Shown here: piece by piece, positions 17,982-29,410 of the stretch
How the letters are laid out: each line of letters opens with the position of its first letter
Position numbering within the stretch: position 1 is the stretch's first letter
DNA from: Candidatus Roseilinea sp. NK_OTU-006
Lineage (GTDB): Bacteria; Chloroflexota; Anaerolineae; J036; Brachytrichaceae
Direction: 5' to 3'
Length of the DNA: 62,207 nt
Assembly (NCBI RefSeq): GCF_012931985.1
Contig: NZ_JAAFGM010000019.1
Span: 1-62,207 of the forward strand
The notes under the pieces: generated by a model
Told to the model about the DNA's origin: nothing
The model's input: the letters and a program-made list of their open reading frames with translations, nothing else
The model's database searches: none
Translations under genes and position numbers: made by a program

Positions 17982-18681
17982 TCCACTCGCGCATGGCCCA
18001 GGCGCGCTCGGCGCGCGCCTTGATGCCCAGCAGCATCCGCCGCTCCATAATGAAAGCGCCTGGCTCCAGCAGGGCGCGAATGACAAGGGTGTTTGCGAAC
18101 GTCGGCTCCCAGTCGGCGCGCCAGCGTTCGATGAGTCGGGTGTTCGTCGCGTCAATCGGTTCTAGGTGGAATGTCCAGGTTACGCGCCGGTAGTATCCGG
18201 CTTGCATCACGGCAATCCGCGCCTGGATGGGCGCGTCCGCGTGCATCACGATCGTGCGATTGGGCACGACGATGTCCACCGGCAACCCGACGCCATCCGG
18301 TGCCAGTGGCACAGCGTCGGCAGCGTGCAACTCCTGCAGCGATGGGATGATATGGTTGGCGTTGCTGGGATACAGGCCGAGCAGGCGTTCAATCCACTCG
18401 TAGCTATAGAAACCGCCGCGCCCCTGGCCCATTTGCACCAGCCATGGCCAGATCGCCTCCGGTGGGGCATGGATCGAAATGGCATGCGTGGCCTGCAATT
18501 TGGCGTTTTCAATGAGCGAGTCGCCGAGCAGCGGCCGCTTGGCCTCCTCCTCGGTAGCGCCCCAGCGCAAATGCCATGGTCGAATGAAGGCCACGTAAGC
18601 ACCAATCGCGCCTGCTCCGGCCAGGGTGAGCGTAGCGAGAAAAGATGAAAGAAACGACGCGCGCTTGGGCGAATCAGTCAA
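17968..18681 (-). CDS. Membrane-anchored SRPBCC-fold protein
   Basis: The 237-residue protein starts with a basic segment and one transmembrane helix (about 13-32). An SRPBCC/START-like domain follows from about residue 66, with HAISIHAPPEAIWPWLVQMGQGRGGFYSYEWIE split around typical strand and helix positions. The fold binds hydrophobic ligands; none can be named here. It is convergent with the second glycosyltransferase and divergent from gyrA. Confidence 0.75.
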   Translation of the reverse strand: MTDSPKRASFLSSFLATLTLAGAGAIGAYVAFIRPWHLRWGATEEEAKRPLLGDSLIENAKLQATHAISIHAPPEAIWPWLVQMGQGRGGFYSYEWIERLLGLYPSNANHIIPSLQELHAADAVPLAPDGVGLPVDIVVPNRTIVMHADAPIQARIAVMQAGYYRRVTWTFHLEPIDATNTRLIERWRADWEPTFANTLVIRALLEPGAFIMERRMLLGIKARAERAWAMREWTNGQ

Positions 18682-18793
18682 GACAGTCCTCCGATTTTAT
18701 CTGTCCGCGTATTCTTTTCGCATCTGCAGGTGGTTCAGGCCGTGTAGATTATCGCGCAGAATGCAGAAAGCAGTCGCCATAGCCGGCGCTGCG

Positions 18794-18799
18794 TATAAT
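18794..18799 (+). promoter_or_regulatory. -10 box of gyrA
   Basis: A perfect TATAAT lies 21 bp before the gyrA ATG, which would give a leader of about 15 nt. No good -35 box is seen 16-18 bp upstream. Confidence 0.5.
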
Positions 18800-18820
18800 C
18801 CGGCTTAGAACAAACGTCCG

Positions 18821-21517
18821 ATGGCCAAAAAGCAACCCCCATCCACACGCAACGGCAACGATGGCCGCGTCCCCGTCCAGGGCGTGATCGAACTTGAAGA
18901 CAACCGCTTCGGCCGCATCCGGCGCACCGACATCAATCAGGAGATGCAAACCAGCTACCTCTCCTATGCCATGTCGGTCATCGTCAGCCGCGCCCTGCCG
19001 GACGCGCGCGATGGCTTGAAGCCGGTGCAGCGTCGCATTCTCTATGTGATGTACGATACCGGCCTGCGTCCCGATGCGCCCTATCGCAAAAGCGCGCGCA
19101 TCGTCGGCGACGTGCTGGGCAAGTACCACCCCCATGGCGACCAGTCGGTCTACGACGCGATGGCGCGCATGGCGCAGGACTTCTCGATGCGTTACCCGTT
19201 GGTGGACGGCCAGGGTAACTTCGGCAGCGTGGATGGCGACCCGCCGGCGGCCATGCGCTATACCGAGGCGCGCCTCAGCCAGCCGGCCATGGATCTGCTG
19301 GGCGACCTGGAGAAAAACACCGTTGACTTCACTGATAACTACGACGGCACCACACGCGAGCCGACCGTGCTGCCGGCGGCGCTGCCTAACCTCATCCTCA
19401 ACGGCGCGACGGGCATCGCCGTCGGTATGGCCACCAGCATCCCGCCGCATAACCTGAACGAGATCGTGGATGCGATCGCGTTCATCATTGACCGCATCGC
19501 TGCTAAGCGCGGCGCCGCAAAGCAACTGCAACAGTGGCTGTTGCCTGAGGCCGAGGTTGATGTGGATGAGCTGATGCAGTTCGTCAAAGGCCCTGACTTC
19601 CCCACGGGCGGCATCGCCTTTCGCTACGATGATCGCGTCGAGGGCGGCGACGCGATCAAATCGGCCTACGCCACGGGCCGCGGCAAGATCACCGTGCAAG
19701 CCAAGGTGCACTTCGAGGAAGGCACACGCGGGCGCAACCACATCGTCATCACCGAGCTGCCCTATGCGGTGAATAAATCGGCGCTCATCGAGCGCATCGC
19801 CGACCTGGTGCGCGACGACAAAATCACCGGCATCACCGACATCCACGACGAGAGCGACCGGCGCGGCATGCGCATCGTGATTGACATCAACAAAAATGAC
19901 GATCCGCGCCAAGTGCTGAGCGCCCTCTACAAGCATACGGCCATGCGCACGTCCTTCGGCGTGATCATGCTTGCGCTGGTGAACGGCGAACCGCGCATTT
20001 TGCCGTTGCGCCGCATGTTGCAGGTGTTCATTGAACACCGGCTGCTCGTCATCAAGCGGCGCAGCGAGTTCGACCTCGACGAAGCCAAGCAACGCGCCCA
20101 CATCCTCGAAGGCTTGGTGAAAGCGCTGGACATCATTGACCAGATCATCCGCCTGATTCGCACGTCGCGCGACACCGAGGCAGCGCGGCGCGGGCTGATC
20201 CAGCGCTTCCAATTTAGCGAAGTGCAGGCGCAAGCGATCCTGGATATGCCGCTGCGCCGGCTGACCCAACTTGACCGCAAACGGCTGGAGGAGGAGCTGG
20301 CCGAGAAGCGCAAGCTGATCAAATACCTCGAAGACTTGCTCAAAAACCCCATCAAGATCCTGGGCGTGATCAAAGAGGAGCTACAAGCGCTGAAGGACAA
20401 ATATGGCGACAGCCGACGCACCACGATCGTGGGCCGCATAGAGGAAGGGTCAAAGGCCGGCGGACAAAAGGCAGGCACCGAGGGCCGGAGGTCAACAGGC
20501 AGCAGGCAGCAAGCAGCGGGTGGGACGAGCGGTAAGGCAGCTCCTGGCAATCGCCAGCCGGCGCCCCGTGACTTCCCGCTCACGGCCCATGAGTTGATCG
20601 GCGACGAGGCGGCCTACGTGATCATCGGGCAGAATGGCAAAATCGGACGCGTGAGCGCGCCGCCGCGAGTGACCGGCGCTGCCGAAGTGGCCCCGGCCGC
20701 CATTATCAGGGCGTACACCAAAGAGATGGTGTACGTGATCGGGGCATCGGGCAAAGGGGTGGCGCTCAACGTGGGCGCGCTGCCGCAAGAGGATGTGACC
20801 CGCGGCCAAGGCGTGTCGCTCAGCGCCATCAGCGCCTTCCCGCCAGACGACGGAGTGGCCGGCGCGTTTGCGGTGGATCGCGCGGCGGTGCAGAAGGGTG
20901 ACGATGAAGCCGGCCCCTATCTGGTCTGCGCTACGGCTAATGGAATGGTCAAGCGCAGCGCCGCCGGCATTTTGCCCGGTGTGCCCGGCCAAGTCTTCAC
21001 GGCCATCGGCATAGCCGAGGACGACAGCGTGATCGGCGCGCGTTTAGCTCAGGGTCACGAAGACCTGATGCTGTTTACCCAACAAGGCATGGCCATCCGC
21101 TTCAGGCAGGACGAGGTGCGACCGATGGGCTTGCCCGCCGCCGGCGTCATCGGCATCAAGCTCGGAGCGGGCGATATCGTGACCAGCCTGGCGGTCGTGG
21201 ATAAAGCCAACAAGGCGATGGAAGTCGTGATCGGCTCGACCGACGGGCGCGCGAAGCGCGTGGCCCTCAAGGAATATCCGGTTCAGGGCCGGGCCGGCAA
21301 GGGGGTGCTCACCGCTAAATTGGCGAAAGATGCCACCGTCGCCGACGCAGTGATCGCCGCGCCGGACGATACCATCATCTACGCTACTTTCAAGAACAAC
21401 GCTAAATCGCTAAAAGCCAAAAATCTGACGCGGCGCGGGCGCCCGGCCGGCGGCGATCAGGCGATCGCGCTTTCCGGCAGCGACTATCTGATGCGGATGG
21501 TGGTGGTGCACGAGTAG
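18821..21517 (+). CDS. gyrA: DNA gyrase subunit A (type IIA topoisomerase A subunit)
   Basis: Breaks and rejoins DNA through a tyrosyl link. The breakage-reunion domain is intact, with Tyr147 in AMRYTEARL and the quinolone-region [15 protein letters not shown]. The C-terminal beta-pinwheel spans about residues 590-898. At 898 residues it is longer than usual, mainly because of a glycine-, glutamine- and serine-rich insert at about 541-584 between the domains. The canonical GyrA box is not seen in the first blade; the nearest match is QGRAGKG at 822-828. A topoisomerase IV A subunit is therefore possible. No gyrB or parE is in the window. The ATG at 18821 follows a TATAAT closely. Confidence 0.92.
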   Translation: MAKKQPPSTRNGNDGRVPVQGVIELEDNRFGRIRRTDINQEMQTSYLSYAMSVIVSRALPDARDGLKPVQRRILYVMYDTGLRPDAPYRKSARIVGDVLGKYHPHGDQSVYDAMARMAQDFSMRYPLVDGQGNFGSVDGDPPAAMRYTEARLSQPAMDLLGDLEKNTVDFTDNYDGTTREPTVLPAALPNLILNGATGIAVGMATSIPPHNLNEIVDAIAFIIDRIAAKRGAAKQLQQWLLPEAEVDVDELMQFVKGPDFPTGGIAFRYDDRVEGGDAIKSAYATGRGKITVQAKVHFEEGTRGRNHIVITELPYAVNKSALIERIADLVRDDKITGITDIHDESDRRGMRIVIDINKNDDPRQVLSALYKHTAMRTSFGVIMLALVNGEPRILPLRRMLQVFIEHRLLVIKRRSEFDLDEAKQRAHILEGLVKALDIIDQIIRLIRTSRDTEAARRGLIQRFQFSEVQAQAILDMPLRRLTQLDRKRLEEELAEKRKLIKYLEDLLKNPIKILGVIKEELQALKDKYGDSRRTTIVGRIEEGSKAGGQKAGTEGRRSTGSRQQAAGGTSGKAAPGNRQPAPRDFPLTAHELIGDEAAYVIIGQNGKIGRVSAPPRVTGAAEVAPAAIIRAYTKEMVYVIGASGKGVALNVGALPQEDVTRGQGVSLSAISAFPPDDGVAGAFAVDRAAVQKGDDEAGPYLVCATANGMVKRSAAGILPGVPGQVFTAIGIAEDDSVIGARLAQGHEDLMLFTQQGMAIRFRQDEVRPMGLPAAGVIGIKLGAGDIVTSLAVVDKANKAMEVVIGSTDGRAKRVALKEYPVQGRAGKGVLTAKLAKDATVADAVIAAPDDTIIYATFKNNAKSLKAKNLTRRGRPAGGDQAIALSGSDYLMRMVVVHE

Positions 21518-21537
21518 CGCGCGGCGGGAGCAGGGAT

Positions 21538-21568
21538 GGTTAGGCGAAGCGGTGGTCTCCGCCTAACC
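21538..21568. terminator. Hairpin between gyrA and the desaturase gene
   Basis: GGTTAGGCG and CGCCTAACC form a perfect 9-bp stem with a 13-nt loop, lying between two convergent genes. No T tract follows on either strand, so it may act as a bidirectional pause or an mRNA end-stabiliser. Confidence 0.45.
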
Positions 21569-21577
21569 TCAACGCAC

Positions 21578-22741
21578 TCACACCGGTTGCCGGCCAAACT
21601 CGCGCAGCGATTGCCAGTGGTGCTTCAGCGCCGCGCGGAAGGTGGGATAGCAACGATAGGTCAGGCCGAACTCTTCGCACGTTGCCTTCACGATCGGCGC
21701 GATCTTCGGATACACCAGATGGCACATGTGCGGGAAGAGGTGGTGCTCGATCTGGTAGTTCAAGCCTCCCACATACCAGTTCAGAATAGGATTGTTCGGC
21801 GCGAAGTTGCTCGTAGTCTGCACCTCGTGAATCGCCCATTCGTTCTCGATCTTGAGCGGGTCGCCCGTCGGTTCAGGGAACTCCACATCGTCCATCACGT
21901 GCGCCATCTGCAAGATGACGGCCATGACGAAGCCCGTGACCATGGACGTGACGGCAAAGATGATCAGCGCTCCGCCAATGCCGAACACCAGCGCCGGCAA
22001 CACGAGATACACCATCAAGTTGATGAAGCGGCCGATCCAGAACACGATTTTGTCGTTGCGCGACATGGGCGGGTATCGAAAGGTGTCGCCCGACCGGCCG
22101 GTGAAATACACCTGGAAGTTGCGACCGAGCAATAGCCCAACCCCGGCCAGCGCATACACCATCGGCGCATACAGATGCTGGAAGCGGTGAATCGGCTTCC
22201 AGATGTCGCGCGGGCTGTTGCGCACCCAGCCGTCCATCTCCAACCCCTCGTCCAGGCCGGCGATGTTGGTGTAGGTGTGATGCCAGATGTTGTGCTGTTG
22301 CCGCCAGATGAAGTTGCTCAGCCCAACCAGTTCGACGGTGAGGCCAAGCAACCGGTTCACCCATGGCCGATCGGAGTAGCCGTTGTGGTTGGCGTCGTGC
22401 ATGATGTTAAAGCCGATGCTGCCCGTCGCCAGCCCGAATGAGAGCGCGAAGAAAAGCGCGACGAGAAAGTGCCAACCGGCGACGCCGCTGTAGAGCATCA
22501 ACCCATAGCTGATCGCCCACCAACTCAGGCAAATGGCCGACTTGACATACATGGCCGGCAAGTCGCGCGTGCTCAGCTCGTTTGCCTTCAGGAAGGCTTC
22601 GACGCGCTGCACCACCGTTCGGCGAAAGCCATACTGCTTGGTGAAAGGTACGGATCGAACGGGGGTTTGCTTGACTGCCGGGATGACCGGAGATTCGAAT
22701 ACCGTCTTCGATGGGGTTGAAGCGGATTGGGTGAGTGACAC
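21578..22741 (-). CDS. Acyl-lipid fatty acid desaturase (delta-6/front-end type)
   Basis: A 387-residue membrane di-iron desaturase that introduces a cis double bond into membrane acyl chains. Three histidine boxes are present: HDANH near residue 118, HNIWHH near 155 and QIEHH near 332. The QxxHH third box is typical of front-end and linoleoyl-CoA type desaturases. There is no fused cytochrome b5 domain, so electrons must come from a separate ferredoxin. Four or more hydrophobic segments are visible. The start is a GTG at 22739-22741. Confidence 0.88.
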   Translation of the reverse strand: MSLTQSASTPSKTVFESPVIPAVKQTPVRSVPFTKQYGFRRTVVQRVEAFLKANELSTRDLPAMYVKSAICLSWWAISYGLMLYSGVAGWHFLVALFFALSFGLATGSIGFNIMHDANHNGYSDRPWVNRLLGLTVELVGLSNFIWRQQHNIWHHTYTNIAGLDEGLEMDGWVRNSPRDIWKPIHRFQHLYAPMVYALAGVGLLLGRNFQVYFTGRSGDTFRYPPMSRNDKIVFWIGRFINLMVYLVLPALVFGIGGALIIFAVTSMVTGFVMAVILQMAHVMDDVEFPEPTGDPLKIENEWAIHEVQTTSNFAPNNPILNWYVGGLNYQIEHHLFPHMCHLVYPKIAPIVKATCEEFGLTYRCYPTFRAALKHHWQSLREFGRQPV

Positions 22742-22912
22742 GGTGATTTGATTTACCTGCCTTTTTCGTGCCTCGATGACTCAACGCGCGCGGTCGTTGG
22801 CCGTCGGTCAAGAGGGGATTGATCTGGGCTAAGACGTTACCACAGGTCGGTGGGGCCACGCTGAGCGCGTCGCATCGGCGCGCAAAAGCCGCGCAGTTGC
22901 GTGGCGCGGGCG

Positions 22913-23422
22913 TCAACTCATCTGACGCTTCGCCAGCGCGCCCCCCACGACGCCCAGGATCCAACCGAACAGCAGGGCGAAGAGCAAATAGCCGAAGATG
23001 TAGCTGACGTCCTGCCCGCGGAAGAACTCCGCGCCGAGCACGACGTTGAATTGTTCCATCATCGCGATCTGATCCGACGTGAGTTCGGCGGCGCGCTCGG
23101 CTACGGTCTGGTCGTTCACGCTGAGGTAACGGGCGAAGTTGTAGATCATGAACGGCAGGACGTAGCCCAATGCAGCGTAGATGCCGCCGGTGACGCCGGC
23201 GGAGCGGAAGGACTGCGGCTCGATGGGGACGGCTGCGCGCGCTGCGGCGATGCCGCCCGACAAGGCGACGGCCGCCGCAATGACGCAATGCAGCGCCAAG
23301 AACGTGCTTGACAACAGCAGCGTGATGACGCCGACGGCGGCGCCCACTGTCGCGACGAACAGCGCACGCTTGCGGGCCGTCTCCGCCGCCCTGATCTGTG
23401 AAGGGGTGCGAACCTTCTTCAT
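22913..23422 (-). CDS. Four-helix membrane protein A of the MoxR operon
   Basis: The 169-residue protein has about four hydrophobic segments, with a Gly- and Ala-rich pair near residues 22-64, one near 73-98 and one near 140-162 ending GGALAKRQ. The loop between helices 3 and 4 reads ELTSDQIAMMEQF. The overall pattern resembles the next gene upstream and DUF4199-type proteins. It is the last gene of the MoxR/VWA operon, 12 bp after its relative. Function unknown. Confidence 0.65.
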   Translation of the reverse strand: MKKVRTPSQIRAAETARKRALFVATVGAAVGVITLLLSSTFLALHCVIAAAVALSGGIAAARAAVPIEPQSFRSAGVTGGIYAALGYVLPFMIYNFARYLSVNDQTVAERAAELTSDQIAMMEQFNVVLGAEFFRGQDVSYIFGYLLFALLFGWILGVVGGALAKRQMS

Positions 23423-23434
23423 GGTTGCTGATGC

Positions 23435-23953
23435 TTAAGCGCGATGGTTTCGCATTGCGCCGCTCGCGCCGCCCAAGGCGCCCAGCGTCAAGCCTGCGAT
23501 CGGGAAGCCCAAACCGCAGCAGGCGATGCTCAGCGCCAGCGAGAACTGCGTGAGGGTGCCCAGGTCAATGTTCGCTGCTTCCATTTGTTGGACCTGCAGC
23601 GGCGAGAGCTGCTGCGCGACCTCGGCTTGTAATCGCTCAACGCTTGCCGGATCGAACGACTGGAGCAACGAAGCCACGACGAAGGCGCAAGAGACGCATA
23701 GGCCGGCGATCAGCCCGCTGAGCGCGCCCACGCTGTAGCCGGCGTTGCGATGCAGCACGCCGCTGCGCCGCGCGGCGAAGTAGCCGGCGACGCCGAAGCC
23801 CATCATGATGATGAACGTGCCCAGTGCGCGCATACCGGGTGACGAAGGCGCTTGCTGCGCGATGGCGGCCAGCGCCAAGGTCAGGCCGGCGGTTACGCCC
23901 ACGCGCAACGCCGGCCGAAGGTGATGCGGCGATGTCTGCGATGGGCGGGTCAT
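23435..23953 (-). CDS. Four-helix membrane protein B of the MoxR operon
   Basis: The 172-residue protein has about four hydrophobic segments and a central GYFAARRSGV. A loop reading QLSPLQVQQMEAANIDLG parallels ELTSDQIAMMEQF of the next protein, and the end is glycine-rich (GALGGASGAM). The two look like diverged duplicates. Its ATG overlaps the stop of the VWA gene (ATGA), so translation is coupled. It may belong to a membrane complex served by the MoxR/VWA pair; that is inference from position. Confidence 0.65.
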   Translation of the reverse strand: MTRPSQTSPHHLRPALRVGVTAGLTLALAAIAQQAPSSPGMRALGTFIIMMGFGVAGYFAARRSGVLHRNAGYSVGALSGLIAGLCVSCAFVVASLLQSFDPASVERLQAEVAQQLSPLQVQQMEAANIDLGTLTQFSLALSIACCGLGFPIAGLTLGALGGASGAMRNHRA

Positions 23954-25335
23954 CGGGTCTGGAACAAATCGTCAATCGCGTCGGCCAGTTGTTTAAGCGT
24001 CGCCACCTGGTGCACCGCGTGGCAGAGCGGCGCGTAAGCCAGCATGTCGCTGTCGCCGTGCCCCCACTGATAGGGCGGCTCTGGGTTGAACCAGATCACC
24101 CTGCGCGCGCGCATGCGCAGCATCTGCACCAGATCGGTGCGCGGGTCGTTGTAGTTGTTGCGCCCATCGCCGACGAAGATCAACGTGGTGCGGCTGTCCA
24201 CCGAATCGGAGAATTTCTCGCAGAACGTGCTCAGGCTGTGGCCCAGATCGGTGTTGTAGTAGCCGGGCGGCAGCTCGCGCAGGACGATCTCGACGGCGTC
24301 CTGTGGCCGGTTTTCGGCGAAGATCATGCTGATCTCGTGCATGTCGCTGATGAAGGCGAACGAGCGCGCTTTGCTGATCTGGTCTTGCATCTCGTAGACC
24401 ATGCGCAGCATGAACTCGGCCACCGGCCGCATCGAGGTCGAGACGTCCACGATGACCGTGAGCTTGGGCTTGAGGTGGCGGCGTTTCATCTTCAGCTCGA
24501 TCGGCACGCCCATGTTGCGCTGGTTGTAGCGGATGGTGCCCTTCGCGTCGAAGTAGCCTTGTTTGCCGCGACGCATGCGCAGCGCCGCGCGCGAGCGCAG
24601 CCGGGCTACCAGCCGGCGCACGTGGTTGCGCAGCTCGTCGGCTTCGGCCTCGCTCAGCGAGGCCAGCGGCCGGTTCATCAGGTCGTCAATGCGCTGCCGG
24701 CGCGGGTTGTCATCCGGCTGGTTGAGCAGGCTTTGCCCCACGAAGCGCGCCACCTGCTCGCGCAGCGCCTCGGCGTTGCCCGCCACCGTCTCGCGCACCT
24801 CCTGCCGGCCCTCGGCGCTCATGCCCTGCTGTTTGAGCTGCTTCATCAGCGCTTCGAGCGCGTCCTGGACCTGTTCGGGCGTCAGGCCCATCTGGCGCAG
24901 CATCCGCTCGGTCAGCCATTCTTGCACTTGCCGGCTGCCGCGCATGCCGCGATCAATGCCGGCTTTTTGGGCGAACTGTTGCATCTGTTCGCGCGTGGGC
25001 TGCTGCCCCTGGGCCAGCATCTGCATCAGTTGGCGGAGTTGCTCGCGCAATTGTTCAATGGCGCGCCGGAGCTGCTCCTGCTGCTCTGGGCTCAGGCCGT
25101 GCGGCGGCTGCATCGGCGGGCCTTCGTGGCCGAAGTACAGCGGAAAGAGCTGCTCGAACGACGGCACATCCGCCGGTTCTTTGACGAGCGTCGCCTTCAG
25201 CGCATTCTTGAACGTCTCGCGATCGGTCACCCCAACGGTGGCGATGGCCTTGATCGCGTCGGCCGATTCGGCCAGCGACACGCGCACGCCGCTTGAGCGC
25301 AGCGCGCTGATGAACTCAACGATTCTCTGGTCCAT
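23950..25335 (-). CDS. CoxE-like von Willebrand factor A domain protein
   Basis: A 461-residue partner of a MoxR ATPase. The N-terminal half is helical and very glutamine-rich (runs such as EQQEQLRRAIEQLREQL around residues 85-100). The C-terminal VWA domain has the metal-ion-dependent adhesion motif DVSTSM near residue 300 and LIFVGDGRNNYND near 390. MoxR-VWA pairs act as chaperones that remodel or load metals into target enzymes, like BchI-BchD or CbbQ-CbbO. It begins 9 bp after moxR and overlaps the next membrane-protein gene. Confidence 0.85.
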   Translation of the reverse strand: MDQRIVEFISALRSSGVRVSLAESADAIKAIATVGVTDRETFKNALKATLVKEPADVPSFEQLFPLYFGHEGPPMQPPHGLSPEQQEQLRRAIEQLREQLRQLMQMLAQGQQPTREQMQQFAQKAGIDRGMRGSRQVQEWLTERMLRQMGLTPEQVQDALEALMKQLKQQGMSAEGRQEVRETVAGNAEALREQVARFVGQSLLNQPDDNPRRQRIDDLMNRPLASLSEAEADELRNHVRRLVARLRSRAALRMRRGKQGYFDAKGTIRYNQRNMGVPIELKMKRRHLKPKLTVIVDVSTSMRPVAEFMLRMVYEMQDQISKARSFAFISDMHEISMIFAENRPQDAVEIVLRELPPGYYNTDLGHSLSTFCEKFSDSVDSRTTLIFVGDGRNNYNDPRTDLVQMLRMRARRVIWFNPEPPYQWGHGDSDMLAYAPLCHAVHQVATLKQLADAIDDLFQTR

Positions 25336-25344
25336 GGCGGCAGA

Positions 25345-26271
25345 CTACCTGACTCCGAAATCCTGGCCGCGCTTGCCGCCGCTGAGGGCGCGCCGGGCGC
25401 GTTGAATGTCGCTCTCGTGCTTCAAGATGACCGTCAGCGTGTCGTTCAGCGTCTTCTCGTCGAGGTGCTTGGCGTTGATGGCGACGAGCGCTTTGGCCCA
25501 GTCCACCGTCTCGGCGACGCTGGGCGCTTTCTTCAAATCCAGGCCGCGCAGGCGCTGGACGATCTCCACGCACTGCCGGGCTACGTGCGGCGCGAGGTTC
25601 GGCGCGCGCATCTGCACGATCCTCAGCTCCGATTCGAACGAGGGGTAATCTACGAATAGATACAACGCACGACGCTTGAGCGCTTCGCTCAATTCGCGCG
25701 TGTTGTTGCTGGTGAGCACGACCATCGGCTGGTGATTGGCTTTGATCGTGCCCAGCTCCGGCACGCTCACCTGGAAGTCGCTGAGGATCTCCAACAGAAA
25801 GGCCTCGAACTCGGCGTCGGCGCGGTCAATTTCGTCAATCAGCAGCACTACCGGCTGGTCGTTCATCAGCGCGCGCAACAACGGGCGGGGTAACAGGAAG
25901 CGCCGAGAGAAGAAAACGTTCTCCTCTTTGCCCAGCGCGTCGGCAGCTTCGGCGAGCGTGGTGGCTTCTCCCATGATTTGGCTCAGCTTATCGCGCAACA
26001 ACTGGGTGTAGAGCATCTGCTTGGAGTACTCCCACTCGTAGAGCGCCTTAGCTTCGTCCAGGCCCTCGTAGCACTGCAGGCGGATCAGCTCGCGCCCGCT
26101 GGCGGCAGCCCAAGCTTTGGCCAGTTCGGTCTTGCCCACGCCAGCCGGCCCTTCGGCCAGGATCGGCTTGCCCATCTGCTCGGCCAGGAAGACCACCGTT
26201 GCAATTTCGTCCGATGCGATGTACTGCTGCTCCAACAACCCCTGCTTCACATCTGAGATCTGCTTGAACAT
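25345..26271 (-). CDS. MoxR-family AAA+ ATPase
   Basis: A 308-residue AAA+ ATPase. Walker A is GPAGVGKT near residue 41 and Walker B is VVLLIDEIDRAD near residue 143. The sensor region TSNNTRELSEALKRR and the lid end are typical of MoxR. It is first in a four-gene operon with a VWA protein and two membrane proteins and would supply ATP-driven remodelling for that complex. A terminator separates it from the upstream clpC, so it likely has its own promoter within the last 40 bp before its start. Confidence 0.9.
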   Translation of the reverse strand: MFKQISDVKQGLLEQQYIASDEIATVVFLAEQMGKPILAEGPAGVGKTELAKAWAAASGRELIRLQCYEGLDEAKALYEWEYSKQMLYTQLLRDKLSQIMGEATTLAEAADALGKEENVFFSRRFLLPRPLLRALMNDQPVVLLIDEIDRADAEFEAFLLEILSDFQVSVPELGTIKANHQPMVVLTSNNTRELSEALKRRALYLFVDYPSFESELRIVQMRAPNLAPHVARQCVEIVQRLRGLDLKKAPSVAETVDWAKALVAINAKHLDEKTLNDTLTVILKHESDIQRARRALSGGKRGQDFGVR

Positions 26272-26307
26272 GGAAGGGAAAAGCCTCCGCGGGGGATGTT
26301 ACCAGAA

Positions 26308-26348
26308 ATGGAAAAGAAACTTCCGAAATCCTTGCGGTTTCGGAAGTT
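26308..26348 (-). terminator. Intrinsic terminator of clpC
   Basis: Read on the minus strand, a perfect 11-bp stem AACTTCCGAAA / TTTCGGAAGTT with a 9-nt loop lies 34 bp after the clpC stop and is followed by TCTTTTCCATTTC. It separates clpC from the downstream MoxR operon. Confidence 0.7.
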
Positions 26349-26381
26349 GGATCGCACATGCGTCGGGGCGCGGTCGTCCGA

Positions 26382-28916
<2,535 letters not shown>

Positions 28917-29410
28917 GTTCGATCTCGTATGGGACCAGGGTCAGGGATCGGAGCCGTTTGACAGCCGAGGATCGATGACCGGTGATCCAACCTTCCAAAC
29001 GCCACTCTATCAAACCAAACCATCCCTCTCAAGCAGCACATCCCCGCTTGCGCGCATATCGCTCCGGCGCTGTCGTCGGCCGCTCGAGCGCGCATGGGGA
29101 CGATGACAATATGTGCCGCGTTACAGTCAACGGATTATAGCGACCGGTGTTAATGCAACGTCAGAGGGTGATTGGAGCGCTATTAGCGGTGCGCAGTCCT
29201 CACCCCAATTGATATTGCGCAGCATGCAGACGAAGTGGCCGGGGGCGTCGCCGGCGAGGAACGTGCAAGTGGGGCACGGGGCCGTTGCCGAACGGCAAGT
29301 CCCACACGTCGCCCTCGGCCTATGTGCGGGTCATGGGATTCAGAATCCTCGGCGGGGGGTGTCGGGGATCGGGGGTCAATCGCCAATCCGCGATCGCGCG
29401 TCCCCGATAG
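28917..29410. other. 494-bp intergenic region before clpC
   Basis: No confident gene. It holds a minus-strand TATAAT (29134-29139) without a clear -35 box, a cysteine-rich open frame without a start codon (minus strand, about 29127-29330), and a GGGATCGGGGGTCAATCGCC-type low-complexity block at 29360-29405 that shares a 12-mer with the insert in mutS. Confidence 0.5.

Noticed and set aside
18749..20269. Minus-strand open frame of 506 codons opposite gyrA
   Set aside because: Same antisense artefact; no recognisable protein features.
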